In this document: piece after piece, positions 1 to 10,549 of the stretch
How positions within the stretch are numbered: the stretch's first letter is position 1
Layout of the letters: each line of letters begins with the position of its first letter
The notes under the pieces: generated by a model
The model's database searches: none
Seen by the model: the letters and a program-made list of their open reading frames with translations, nothing else
What the model was told of the DNA's origin: nothing
Assembly (NCBI GenBank): GCA_037127315.1
Contig: JBBBDQ010001918.1
Coordinates: 4,638,501-4,702,500 of the forward strand
Source: Ascarosepion bandense
Lineage: Eukaryota; Mollusca; Cephalopoda; Sepiida; Sepiidae
DNA length: 64,000 nucleotides
Reading direction: 5' to 3'
Translations under genes and position numbers: made by a program

Positions 1-255
1 GATTTGGGACGTTTTGTGTTTTTTTCTATCCGTTTTAATTCACAAATCTTGGGTTATCTGGTTTTATTCTTTACCGATATTATTACCTTCATGACAAACT
101 GATCATGATAAGATTCGAACACGGATCTCTTGGTCGCACACCAACATTCGGTAATGTGAAGTAACATGAATATAGTAAAGAATACTGTATATTCTTGTGA
201 ATACTCCTGTAAAATTCGAATTCTGAATGTTTTTGTGAAGGATTTGATTTTTCAT

Positions 256-640
256 ATCTTCTTTTTCTTCTTTGGGCCCTATCCTTTCAGGACGTAAGTG
301 ATCATGGTTCTCTACGTTTCCCTATTCCTGGTGGCTCTTAGTATGTTTTCTCCTGTTACTAAACGCAACCCCCGTTCTGTCATCCACCTGCTCAGGTCCT
401 TCAAATATGTTATCCGCTGCCGTCCTCTGTCTATTTTTTCCTTCTATCTGGCCTGTCAGTATCAGGTTCCCCAAGCCCTCGTTCCTCATTACATATCCTA
501 GGAACTTCAGTTGTCTCTTCCTGGTGCTCACTATTAATTTTCTTTTCGTTTCCGTTCTTTCCAACACCTCATCGTTGCTCGCATGCTCGGTCCACGGTAT
601 CCGAAGCATCCTTCTGAACAAACACATTTCTGCTGGTCTT
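256..640 (-). pseudogene. RTE-like retrotransposon, 3' end remnant
   Basis: Read on the minus strand this encodes the C-terminal part of an RTE-like endonuclease/reverse transcriptase. The fragment RRMLRIPWTEHASNDEVLER is followed by KRKLIVSTRKRQLKFLGYVM and then the glycine/lysine-rich GQIEGKNRQR segment. These match the C-terminal tail seen again at 26.6, 34.0 and 62.2 kb in this window. The frame breaks near the end and there is no upstream reverse-transcriptase core, so this is a 5'-truncated dead copy. The 3' end runs into a GAA-rich tail (TTC-rich on plus, 255-272), which recurs at the other RTE copies. The target-like string ACGTAAGTGATCATGG at 291-306 is useful as the uninterrupted version of the site that a MITE occupies at 47.5 kb. 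Confidence 0.75.
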
Positions 641-817
641 CGTCATTATTTGCACAAAGCTATTTGGTATATATTCTGGGGACCGACAGAATATAATTGA
701 ACTTGAAATGAATTTATTACTGCCGAAGGCGAAAAAAACGCGATGAGTTCCGTCGAAGCTGGAATAAAAAAACAAAAATAACCAGTGTATTGTGAAAACA
801 ACGCCAGTTTTCATGTT

Positions 818-1123
818 TCAGTCAGTTAAGTGCCATACACGAAACACGCTTGGGCGATCATGTCTCGAAAGAGACATGACTGACTGTGCAGAAGATTATC
901 CTGCAGTAGGTTGCCATTGCTTTCTGCTGTAGACTGGTTGCCAACCAAGGCTAAAGAATGCAATCTGTCTTATTACTTAACCCATAGCTGAAGGGAAGAG
1001 ACGGATTAATACTTTTCTTAAAGGTATTTGTGCGTAATTGAATGCAACGAATTCAACTGGAATTCGAAATCGGCTCCCCAATTTCTCGTTCCGAGCCGAT
1101 ATCCACAGCACCACAACGCACAT
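818..1123 (-). repeat. tRNA-derived SINE, full-length-like copy
   Basis: This is a minus-strand copy of the dominant SINE of the window. Its 5' (tRNA-like) head lies at the right: an A-box-like TGGTGC(A/T)GTGG region and a B-box-like GTTCGAATTCC region are recognisable by comparison with copies at 20.7, 47.0 and 51.2 kb. The body carries the conserved block around GGTTAAATAAYAGGACAGA. The 3' end carries an 8-bp perfect hairpin (CATGTCTC/GAGACATG) followed by the CTGACTGAC motif. In this copy the hairpin loop reads GAAA on the plus strand. tRNA heads supply internal RNA polymerase III promoters in such SINEs. This copy has several point changes in the head and is probably inactive. Confidence 0.85.
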
Positions 1124-1282
1124 TCATGTTTACGAAATATAAATAATAGAAAGAGTTTAATTAAATTAATCGGTCAGAAGCGAATATAATTTACCTTAAA
1201 TTATTTAGGGTTATAAAACAATAAATTATATTTGAAAGTCGAAGAGAAATAAGTTTTGCTTGTCAGAAACAATAAGATAAAC

Positions 1283-1391
1283 TCTTAATAATAACATAAA
1301 CATTATGATGATAAAACTTTGTTTTTATTAAATGTGAGCCTTTTTATCGTCATGCTATGCTGGCTTTTCGGCAACTGACTGGAGGTACCTA
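1283..1391. repeat. Dispersed repeat, copy 1 of a pair
   Basis: About 110 bp here, including GATGATAAAACTTTGTTTTT and a following TATTAA, match 7123-7247 in the same orientation, ending with a shared GAGGTACCTA. No coding potential or terminal structure is visible, so the class is unknown. Confidence 0.6.
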
Positions 1392-1620
1392 GACATCTCC
1401 GTGTAAAAATTAAGCAATCAACCCTTGTTGGTTGTGTTTAATCAAACTTGTTTGGCTGAATGCTTGCTACTTAAATATAATTTATTCATTTAAATATATA
1501 TATTAATATATTAACATGTATTAATTATATAAATACGTAAACATATATAAATAGTTATATATATTAACATATCAACATATATATATATATATAAACAAAA
1601 TTTTATATTTATATAAACAA

Positions 1621-1960
<340 letters not shown>

Positions 1961-2170
1961 AGAAAAAAGGAAAAACATAAAAGGAAAAAGAAAAATTAGA
2001 TAGAGAGGAAATAAAGAGCTGGATACAGAAAATAAAAGGAGCACATAGAAAAAGCAAAAAAAGGACACAGGGGAAATAAAAAAAAAAAACAGAGGAAAAC
2101 AGGAGAGAAAGAAAGACCTAAGAGGAGAGTGCCGATGATAACGGCTAAGAGAGAAATATATATATATAGA

Positions 2171-2551
2171 TCTAAACTTATTTTAAAATGGAACTTTGTC
2201 TCTATGTGTATGTGTGTGTATTTTTTTGTCTGTGTATGTGTTACCTAGAGACTCCGAAACGGCTGAACCGATTTTCTTGAAAATTTACACAGTTGTACTA
2301 TAAGCGTCTGCGAGTATTCTTAGCTAGGTTTTGTGTCAAGGTACCCCCGATAAATATCGAAAATCGATAATCGAAAAAATCGGGTTATAGAAGGAGTGGT
2401 CCGATTTTATTCAAATTTATACACTCATAAACAAAGACATAAAAAACGATATTCAGACGTTTCAAGGTTGCAGTTATTACAATATTGCAGAAAATCGATA
2501 TATTTATAAAAGCTTTCATTACGCCCGAGCAACGTCGGGCTATACTGCTAG
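2171..2551 (+). mobile_element. Non-autonomous Helitron, complete copy
   Basis: The element begins TCTAAACTTATTT and ends TATACTGCTAG. The last four bases CTAG fit the Helitron CTRR rule, and a short GC-rich hairpin (GCCCG..CGGGC) lies about 11 bp before the end. The flanking bases are A (2170) and T (2552), the expected host dinucleotide with no target duplication. The interior carries a TGTGTG run, a block around CCGAAACGGCTGAACCGATT and the palindrome-rich ATCGAAAATCGATAATCGAA. Five relatives lie at 9.8, 12.7, 26.0, 48.8 and 56.4 kb. No Rep/helicase sequence is present. Confidence 0.85.
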
Positions 2552-3057
2552 TTAGTTAATAAATATGCATATTGGTCTACGTTTAAAGTATGACTCAGAG
2601 TTCCATGTATGTGGAATCATCGTAGGCTAATCGTAGGATAATATGTATATTTATTAATACTGACGTAAATTAAACTACACAAATGAGGAGGGTGCACATA
2701 TGTATAGTATTATCATTCACGTGTTAATAAATCAGAGCTCAATGTATGAAAAGAGCTGTATTATATGTATATTAATAAATATACATATTTTCCTACATCT
2801 ATGGCACGTCTCAGAATTTGATGAGTTACGCAATTATCAGGTGCATATATTTACGTCCCTTTCATTTCTTCTTGATTTTATTATTTAAAATTTAAAATTT
2901 AAATTTAAATTTAAATCTAAAATTTAAAATTTTTATACACATGTAACCGTAGAATATTAAAATTTTTCATCTTGCTATTAAAAAAGCTGTAACTTAACTT
3001 TATAAGATTTAATTCCCATGAACATCAAGTGAACTTAAATTCAAATCTATTAAACTG

Positions 3058-3136
3058 TCAGTTTAAAATATGCACCTGCTGATTGAATAACGCATGAAAG
3101 TCCGAGTTGTGTCATATACTTCTGGTAATATGCATA

Positions 3137-3169
<33 letters not shown>

Positions 3170-3263
3170 TATCATTGTTCCCTAACAGTTTAAAATATGC
3201 ACTTGCTGATTGCATAACGCATGAAACTCCCAGTTGTGTCATATACTTAGGATAATATGCATA

Positions 3264-3316
<53 letters not shown>
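3058..3316 (+). repeat. 128-bp tandem duplication with TA tracts
   Basis: Two copies, about 3058-3170 and 3186-3316, share AGTTTAAAATATGCAC, then GCATAACGCATGAAA, and end in ATATGCATATTTATTAAT plus a (TA)n tract. The ATATGCATATT strings are 128 bp apart. The TA tract is longer in the second copy. A weaker third relative is visible around 2560-2660. Confidence 0.7.
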
Positions 3317-3317
<1 letters not shown>

Positions 3318-3540
3318 GTATATCGAGGCAGCAAGTAATTTTCTAAACATATGCTATTAAATATAAGAGACAATGAATGTCTATTATGTTTAATCATGAG
3401 CCGTACTAAACGTCGTATTTTTGCTTTAATTTCAGTTGAAAATAAAAACAAAAATTCTTCAACATTTGGATAATTATTTATTGGTTTTCTTCTAAGCTTT
3501 CGGCTCACATGAGCCATCTTCAGAGAGGTTGTTTAAACTG
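3317..3540 (-). repeat. Dispersed repeat with CTGAAGA..GAAA motif, copy 1
   Basis: This is homologous to 59645-59890, which has the same left junction with a (TA)n tract. On the minus strand it contains CTGAAGA, a 5-bp stem (GGCTC/GAGCC) and GAAA at 3498-3523, an arrangement resembling hammerhead core boxes but with one unpaired base after the first box. It is probably a Penelope-like or other retroelement terminus. The short open frame crossing it is not conserved between the copies. Confidence 0.55.
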
Positions 3541-3747
3541 AAATATTATAAAATCCACCATCATCGACGATTTTATTTTGTGTTCACATAAAACACCGCT
3601 TGGCAACGGCAATAGTTACCAAAAATAATAAACGCAGTTCTTAAGTTTGCGATGCGGTTTTATGGCGTCACACCACGGGATAGCGCGAAATGACAACAAA
3701 ACCATGTAGTCAAATGCAATGTAATATGTTATTTTATATATTTTATT

Positions 3748-3923
3748 GCTTTCTGCGGTAGACTGGTTGCCGACCAAGGCTATAGAACCCAATCTGTCCT
3801 GTTATTTAACCCACGGAGAAAAAAGACGGATTAATACCTTTCCCAAGGGTACATGTGCGTAAGTAAATGCAAAATATTCCATTGGAATTCGAACTCGGCT
3901 CCCTGAGTTCTCTTTCCGCGACA
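3748..3923 (-). repeat. tRNA-derived SINE, partial
   Basis: Holds the SINE body from TTTCTGCGGTAGACTGGTTG to the B-box-like region, but lacks the 3' hairpin and the full tRNA head. It abuts the next SINE copy in the same orientation. Confidence 0.8.
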
Positions 3924-4219
3924 TCAGTCAGTCAGTTAAGTGCCATACGTGATACACGCTTGGGCGATCATGTCTCTTTCGAGACATGACTGACTGGGCA
4001 GAAGATTGTCCCGCAATAGGTTGCCATTGCTTTCTGCTGACCAAGGCTATAGAACCCAATCTGTCCTATTTTTTAACCCATAACTGGAAGGAAGAGACGG
4101 ATTAATACCTTTCCCAAGGGTATTTGCGCTTAAGCAAATGCAATGAATTCAACTAGAATTCGAACTCGGTTCCCCAATTTCTCGTTCCGAGTCGATATCC
4201 ACTGCGCCACAACGCACAG
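3924..4219 (-). repeat. tRNA-derived SINE, near full length
   Basis: It runs from the CAGTCAGTCAGTTAAG 3' end through the hairpin to the CCACAACGCACA 5' end. The hairpin loop reads TTTC on the plus strand, the inverse of the GAAA loop in the copy at 818-1123 although both are minus-strand copies. It has a short deletion in the body near 4036. Confidence 0.85.
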
Positions 4220-4270
4220 CGACCACTACACAGCTCAAAAGTGACTGTTTAGTGCGGGATTTGGAAGTGA

Positions 4271-4864
4271 GGGATTTTTTTACCTTTCTGTTTTAAAGGA
4301 GAAGCGACAACAACTGTTACTTCAGACCGCTATGTTCAAATGTTTGAAAACTGTTTCCTTCCTGAGCTTCGCAGACTAGGAATCAATAGGGCGTCAGTGT
4401 GGTTTCAACAGGATAAGGCCACTGCTCATACAGCAAGAGCGTTCAGGGCTGCTGTTCGACCTGCATTCGTTAATCACGTGATTTCACGCTTTGGAGATCT
4501 CCCATGGCCTTCACACTCACCCGATCTTTCCATGTGCAGTTTTTATCTGTGGGGATTTTTGAAATCACACGCCTATGAAGGAAAACCCCGCACGCTTGGA
4601 GAATTGAAGACTGCAATACGTGAAAATATCTTACAAATCGGTGAAAAACTTTAGTAAGAGTGGAGGCTAACTTTAGAGAGAAGCTTCAAATTTGTGCTCG
4701 TGAAAATGGCCATCATTTGTCAGACATAATTTTTCGCTTATTAAGATTCCATAATGGCATTGTTTAGTAAATGTTTTTATTTACATTATAAAGTTTGTGT
4801 TGAAATATTCACAAAGTTTTGCTTTCCTAAAAATATCCGTTTCCCGTAGCTCACCCTGTATATC
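4271..4864 (+). pseudogene. mariner-type (DDE) transposase C-terminal fragment
   Basis: An open frame from 4271 to the TAG at 4652-4654 reads like the C-terminal catalytic half of a Tc1/mariner-superfamily transposase. It contains TVTSDRYVQMFENC, then VWFQQDKATAHTA with the second catalytic aspartate, then WPSHSPDLSMCSFYLWGFLK. Forty-one residues separate the QQD aspartate from the position after the CxxC-like turn, a spacing nearer DD41D types than DD34D. The third catalytic residue there is serine (CSF, where relatives have CDF), so the enzyme would be dead. The N-terminal DNA-binding half and the first aspartate are missing. The element probably ends near 4864 at GTAGCTCACCCTGTATAT. Confidence 0.75.
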
Positions 4865-5141
4865 AGTCTGTTAATACACGGTTCATCGATCCTGTTTCTT
4901 TCGAGACCTGAGCAGAAGATTTTCCGTTGCCAATACTTTCTGCGGTAGAGTGGTTGTCAACCAGGTCTACAAAAACAAAGCTATCGCGCTATTTAACCCA
5001 TAGCTGGAGGGAGAAGTGACGGATTAATACCTTTACCAGGTATCTGCGCGTAAGTTAATGCGAATAAATTCAACTTGAATTCGAACTCTGCTATCCGATT
5101 TTTCGACCTGAGCCGATATCCACTACACCACAATGCACATC
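4864..5141 (-). repeat. tRNA-derived SINE, diverged copy
   Basis: It starts with CAGTCTGTTAATACACG and ends CCACAATGCACA. Body and tRNA-like head are recognisable, but the 3' hairpin is damaged. It immediately follows the mariner fragment. Confidence 0.75.
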
Positions 5142-5324
5142 TTGTATATGTATATAGCGGGTGAATAAAAATGAATTCACAACCTTGAGGGTTGGTTTAT
5201 GCAATCAAAACATAGTAAAATGTCTATATAAACATATGCACCGAAGCCAACGTTGTATCTGAACACAATTAATAGTAAATTTTTAAAATGTAAACCCGCT
5301 TGTTTTAACACACTCATGCACCCG

Positions 5325-5747
5325 ACGGATCATGTCTTGCAGACTTATTTAAGTACTACCACGTGTTGTCGAATGATTTCGCAACTTCAATAAGGCGTTG
5401 ATTAAGTGCCTCTGCATTATTTATATCTGTTGCATAAACAAATTGTTTTAGGTAGCCTCACAGATAAAAACCAAAGGATTGTAATCAAGGGAACGTGCAG
5501 ACCATGGAACAGGTTCTTCTTACCTCGACATATTTTAAGGTGGTTATTAGCAAACAATGTGTCTAAAACATTCTGGAGTCCCATTATGAATGAACCACAT
5601 GCATCTTTGTATTAGCAGGGGTACATCCTCTAGCCTGTGTGTTTGAAATAAAGTCCCTGCAAGACGTTCTGAGAAAACATACGGACCTGTCAGAGAGTCA
5701 CAAAGAATTCCAGTCCGCACATTATTCGTAAATGTTATACCATTCAT
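5325..5747 (-). pseudogene. Transposase pseudogene, Tc1/mariner superfamily
   Basis: On the minus strand, MNGITFTNNVRTGILCDSLT, GPYVFSERLAGTLF and CMWFIHNGTPECFRHIVC are followed in another frame by SFGFYL(stop)GYLKQFVYATD and INNAEALNQRLIEVAKSFDN. These correspond to the pattern M..DG.P.HF, SPDLNPLDFWLWG.LK..VY and a trailing helix in a common invertebrate transposase family. The copy has frameshifts (around 5540 and 5640), at least two in-frame stops and a damaged SPDL region. It is a different family from the fragment at 4.3 kb, because the helix after the catalytic box differs. Dead. Confidence 0.7.
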
Positions 5748-5759
5748 TCCAAATGTTGT

Positions 5760-6565
5760 CTTTTACTTTTAAATCTTTTCACCGTAAGCACGGCAGAACT
5801 GCCACTGGTGCGCAGTGGGGTTACAGGCGAGGTGAGTGATGAGAAAGAGGAACAAGTTAAAGTAAGAAAAGGATGAGAATAGAGGTGTGAAGAGGGCTGC
5901 ATGAGAGTGGAGTGAAAAAAAAGAGAGCATGATACAATGGTTGTCAGGGAAATAATGTGAGTCAAGAAGATAAGAGATGACAATTGACTTTGCATTTAAA
6001 TTCTTAGAGATTTTAGCTTTCAGGGAAACAAGTAAAAAGGAGGGGAATTACACAGGTGGGAATTGCGAGCTAAAAAAAACTGATGGAGTAGAAATTGCGG
6101 TAAAAATTTGATTGTTTTCATTGTAAAAGAATGGGACCTAGTCGCCAGTATAGTAGCTCGGGTAAATTCACGGCTTCTGCTCTGATGAGATAAGCTCATC
6201 AGAGCAGAAACCGTGAAAATATTTGTAGAAGAGACAGAGGGAAGACACAATACGTCGGTGAGAAAGTGACTGGAATTCAGTTACCAGGTCGGTAACTGAA
6301 TTCGTTAGATTTTGTCAAAAAGCCCGAGTTGACTAGCAGGGGCATCTAAACAGATGTAACAGCAGTATTCAACGCACGGGCGGATGGTAGATTTATATAT
6401 AAGATGGATTTAGACGAGAAAAACTTCCTAGCCCTACAAAGGGAACCAGCCTTTCAAGCATCAGATTTAGCTAAGAATTCAAAGTAGTCATTCCCCTTCA
6501 GGTCGGCTGATAGATTTAGGCCTAGGAGGCGCAATTAAATGAAACACTTCTCAGCAAACTCACTA
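5760..6565 (-). pseudogene. LINE (Jockey/CR1-type) 3' end remnant with two new palindromes
   Basis: The minus strand carries the same 3' coding and untranslated region as the LINE at 8.06-9.35 kb: the 3' tail at 5770-5815 (damaged CCCTGC..CAGTGG), the RQFYSSSFFSR-equivalent block, and upstream the region encoding the tract before the YKS..RPC motif. Many frameshifts are present. Unlike the other copies it contains two near-perfect hairpins (6167-6217 and 6273-6303) at positions where its relatives have unstructured sequence; see findings. Confidence 0.7.
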
Positions 6566-6747
6566 CTATACGCGTTAAACGTTGAAGATAGACTAGCCAC
6601 AAATGCACACGAATAACAAACATAAACTAGTCCTCATTGCAACACAGCGGCATAGTAAACTTATTAGAAAACAAACTCTTTGCGGATATATTTTTATATA
6701 GATTTTCATCCTTGTTTTGGTGTTATGAAGCCGCCTCAAAATTTTAT

Positions 6748-6805
6748 AAATGTAGTTTTGATACACCATATATATATATATATATATATATATGGTGTAT
6801 CAAAA

Positions 6806-6860
<55 letters not shown>

Positions 6861-6878
6861 TGTATCAAAACTACATTT
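6748..6878. repeat. TA tracts flanked by 23-bp inverted repeat
   Basis: A perfect 23-bp inverted repeat (6748-6770 and 6856-6878, containing GTAGTTTTGATACACC) encloses two (TA)n tracts. A third partial copy of the arm, GGTGTATCAAAA, lies between them at about 6793. The whole block could extrude as a cruciform. Tyr/Ile-repeat open frames here are artefacts. Confidence 0.85.
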
Positions 6879-7122
6879 ATTTATATATATATATGTAGGC
6901 TTTGAGATTTGAAAAAGAAATCACTTGGCCGGCGGGTGAAAGCGAGGGGAAAATTACTCGCCCCAAAATCATCTTCGTCGACCGATTTTCTTAATCGTTG
7001 CCTTAGGTAATCATAGCGTGAATCTCTGACAGGAAACAAAAAATTGAAATTTTAATTAAAATTTCGAATGTGTTAGAAAGGATTTAAAATTTATTTAAAA
7101 AATAATACCAACATTTGATCTT

Positions 7123-7247
7123 TCCTCTTAATGATAGCATAAACACTTTGATGATAAAACTTTGTTTTTATTAAGTTTGAGCCATTTTAACATCATGATA
7201 TGCATTTTGTTTTGTTTTGTTTTTGGCAATTGAGTAGAGGTACCTAA
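7123..7247. repeat. Dispersed repeat, copy 2 of a pair
   Basis: Matches 1283-1391 in the same orientation, with an extra T-rich expansion near 7208-7224 before the shared GAGGTACCTA. Confidence 0.6.
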
Positions 7248-7827
7248 ATTCGTAGTTTCTTTCTTCTGTTTGACTACAACTTCCATCTCATAGATGAGAA
7301 AAAAAATAACAAATCTGATTTTCTCAACGATTTTCTATAAAAAAATTACTTATTTGTATAATTTGTTTTTTCGGTGCGTGGTTGAAAGAAGTAGGCGTAT
7401 GTTTTTCTCTTTTTCAAATGTTCGTTATTACTTTTCATAAGCTCGGTGGAAATATGGGATAATAATAATATTTTAAAAATCTCTGAGCGTTTTTAATCTG
7501 GGCGACAGAGACATTTTGGCTCCATTCTGGAAGCGTTAATTAAACGAACGTTTACACTGACCGGGACAATACAAGCCAAGAGTTCAATAATGTTATTGAA
7601 GGTCATTCTAAGTAACTTGTGAATCTTCAATAGCATACTTTTGGGTTGTAAAAGGAATCAGAGTTTCTTCTTTTTATATTAAAAAAAAAATTTATATTAT
7701 TTTTTCAATCTCGAAATGAAACGTTTCATCGATCGCAGGCAAGTAAAAAAATAAACTTTAATCGCTCAATTAAGTTTTTAAATGGCTGAGTCGATAGGGC
7801 AAGTGATATATATAGATAATGATTAGA
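7248..7827. other. Intergenic, nothing recognised
   Basis: AT-rich single-copy-looking sequence. I see no coding motif, terminal repeats or RNA structure here. Confidence 0.5.
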
Positions 7828-7828
7828 A

Positions 7829-7829
<1 letters not shown>

Positions 7830-7863
<34 letters not shown>

Positions 7864-7874
7864 TGAAAAGACCG

Positions 7875-7931
<57 letters not shown>
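7830..7931. repeat. (GATA)n microsatellite
   Basis: Two runs of GATA/TAGA (7831-7862 and 7874-7931) are separated by a short unique segment. The minus-strand SIYLSIYLSIYL frame is the translation of this repeat. Confidence 0.97.
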
Positions 7932-8056
7932 CCGTGTGTTTAGGCAGCGAGTTTTTTAGCTGAAACATTTCATTCAAACAAACGTCAAGGTCTGTCTTTA
8001 ATTTTTATCATGAGAATTATGTTTGTAGAGTAGTGTGTATATATATAGATATATAT

Positions 8057-9347
8057 TTAATCATTTCACCCCGAGCAAGGCATAAATGCCACTGATGAGG
8101 TGGGGGCTACATAACTGTAAAAAGATTAATTAGAAAAGAGTGAGGAGTACAAACTAGTTAGAAAGGAGCAATAGAAAGCTGAGAATGCAGGTGCGATGAC
8201 AGATACATAGGTGGAGAGAAAGGGAAAGATATACGGGGGTGGGGAGAGAGCTAGAGTCCAGTGGTTTATAGATGATTATTGACATTGCATTTAAATTTCT
8301 GGAGGTTGTAGCCGCCAGGAAAGCAAAAATATGGGAGCGAGTTCCACAGGCGGGAAGTGTGAGAGAAGAAGCTTCAGGAGTAGAATTGTCGTCTGCATTT
8401 GGCTAACCTGACTGTGAATGGGTGGGTCCCAGTTGCCAGTCTGGTTGCACGGGTAAACACCTGTTGAGGAGGCACCAGTGACTTAAGTTCGTTGGAGCAG
8501 AAGCCATAAAAGCATTTATAGAACAGACAAAGGGAGGCCACATTTCGACGGTGGGGAAGTGGCTGCAGTCGAGCCGCCAGATCAGTACCTATCACATTAC
8601 AGACTCTTCTTTGGAGCCTGTCGAGAACACTGAGGAGAACGGCAGGGGCGCCTGACCATAAATGGCAGCAGTACTCCATGCACGGACGGATGGTTGACTT
8701 GTATATATGCAGGATGGATTCAGGCGGAAAAAACATCCTGGATCGACATAGTGACCCAAATTTCTTAGCAGTAGATTTAGCTATGGATTTGATATAGTGG
8801 TTTCATTTGAGGTCTGAGGAGAGGGTAAGGCCGAGGAGGCGTAGTGTATTGCTCTCAGGGAGAATTGCTTGGTCCATTCTTATGGGAGGCAGGAGAGGTT
8901 GCCTGTGATGGTTGACAGACAACAGATTGGTCTAAGATGAATTGAAGTTGACAAGCCACTTCTTGCCCCAATTCACCACAGAGTGTAAATCCCGTTCAAG
9001 GTCAGCAACGAGATTATGTCTGTCCGACACGACAGGTTTCTTACTGGTGCGGGAGTATATTGTGCTGTCATCTGCGTAGATGCCTACTTGGGACTTGACC
9101 TCATATGGGAGGTCGTTGATGAAAATAAGGAAGAGCGTCGGGCCCAGGATAGAGCCCTGTGGGATACCAGTATTTGTAGGATGAAGAGGCATGTCCATTC
9201 AAAACGACCTTCATTTTGCGGTTATTTAAAAAAGAGTGGATTAGGTCAAGCAGGCGACCGGTAATACTGTAACCCCGTAGCTTGCATAGGAGGCCAGAGT
9301 GCCAAACTCTGTCAAAAGCCTTGGAGATGTCCAGAGCAATGTTTTGA
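8057..9347 (-). pseudogene. LINE (Jockey/CR1-type) reverse transcriptase, best copy in window
   Basis: This is the most informative LINE copy. On the minus strand, in order, it has NIALDISKAFDRVWHSGLL (RT motif A, about 9347-9290), GIPQGSILGPTLFLIFINDL, the catalytic GIYADDSTIY box near 9075, a connection region, then STIRPCMEYCCHLWSGAP and LDRLQRRVCN, HRRNVASLCLFYK and THPFTVRLAKCRRQFYS. The stop codons are a TAG near 8930, where lysine is expected, and a TGA near 8805 (LTLSSDLK then stop). A frameshift lies near 9190. The 3' untranslated region ends at 8057-8110 in a tail that is shared by tandem-repeat elements elsewhere in the window. The endonuclease domain and ORF1 are missing. The clade assignment is tentative, and the copy is non-functional. 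Confidence 0.85.
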
Positions 9348-9432
9348 TCACGGTAGGGTGGTTGTTAGCGTGTTCGTAGTTGATATTATTGAGTGTTGTT
9401 TTATTCTTTTTCATCAATAATGCCTCCGGTAA

Positions 9433-9526
9433 ATGACACGTCAGGTAAGTTTCATACGTAATACATGCTTATCTTTCGAGACATGACTGTCTGGGCAGAA
9501 GATCATCCCGAAGTATGTTGCCATTA
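9433..9526 (-). repeat. tRNA-derived SINE, 3' fragment
   Basis: Only the 3' end is present: the TTCATACGTAATACATGC equivalent, a half hairpin, the CTGTCTGGGCAGAAGATCAT block and GTTGCCATTA. Confidence 0.7.
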
Positions 9527-9813
9527 ATACGTAGACACTACAAATATATATTCTATACATACATACATACATACATACATACATTCTATAACACTTAAAA
9601 TAAGATTTAACCTCGATAATGGTTAAAAGTATAGCCGAAAGCGTTTGTATGCATAAAACATTTGGAGAATTTTTAAGTAATTTATGTTCTCAAAAGAAAA
9701 AAATATCGTAAGATCACATAAAATAATTATATAAGAAAAATAAAAAATAATAATTTGTCTGTCAATTTTAACGAAACCCGCATAAACGAGAGATTGCTGC
9801 CCAAATATCTAAA

Positions 9814-9839
9814 TCTAAACTTATTTATAAATGGAACTT

Positions 9840-9876
<37 letters not shown>

Positions 9877-10549
9877 GTTACCTATAGACTCCGAAACGGC
9901 TGAACTGATTTTCTTAAAAATTTAAACAGTCGTGCTGTAAGCGTCTGCGAGTGTTCTTAGCTAGGTTTAGTGTCGATGTACCGCCGATAAATATCAAAAA
10001 TCGATAATCGAAAAAATCGGATTATAGAAGGAGTGGTCAGATTTTAATCCAATTTGATACACTCATAGACAAAGACATATGAAACGATATTCAGAAGTTT
10101 CAAGGTTGCAGTTCTTAGAATAGTGCAGAAAATCGATAATATATATATATATAAATGGCAAGATGCTTGTGTGTGTGTGTGTCTGTTTATTTGCCTGTAT
10201 GTCTGTATCTTTTTTTCAGCCCTTTTATTTTAGTTTTTGTTTCAGGTTTGGCTCTAAGTAGGTATAATTGTAGTTCTTAGTCTCAGCCATGGTACCATTT
10301 ACTCAGATGACTTATTTAGTTTTCAAAATTCAGTTTACGACGAAAAAAACTTATTTGATATCGATACCAGGAAATCAAAATTTGACTTACTTCCATTCAT
10401 TTTTCTTTCATTATACGGTTTCGCTTTAACTGGAAACAACTATTGCTTTTTAGTCTTTCGTGCCAACGCCCAAATAGTCTGAGCTCCAGGACCCTGGATT
10501 AGTTTTAAAGCTTTTATTACACCCGAGCAACGCCTGGCTATACTGCTAC
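9814..10549 (+). mobile_element. Non-autonomous Helitron, longer form
   Basis: It starts A|TCTAAACTTATTTATAAAT. After a (TG)n run it carries the same interior as the 2.17-kb element, then an extra segment (about 10140-10530) starting AAATGGCAAGATGCTTGTGTG. It ends with the hairpin CCCGAGCAACGCCTGG and TATACTGCTAC, where the consensus CTAG is mutated. The extra segment looks like a second, nested or fused Helitron module and is shared with the copies at 12.7 and 48.8 kb. Confidence 0.78.

Noticed and set aside
4340..4654. Intact transposase gene
   Set aside because: Only the C-terminal half is present, and the expected third catalytic acidic residue is serine.
6637..6912. Open frames with long Tyr-Ile repeats (also at 3.2, 12.5, 21.7, 22.6, 41.1, 59.0-59.4 kb)
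   Set aside because: They are translations of (TA)n microsatellites with no other protein features.
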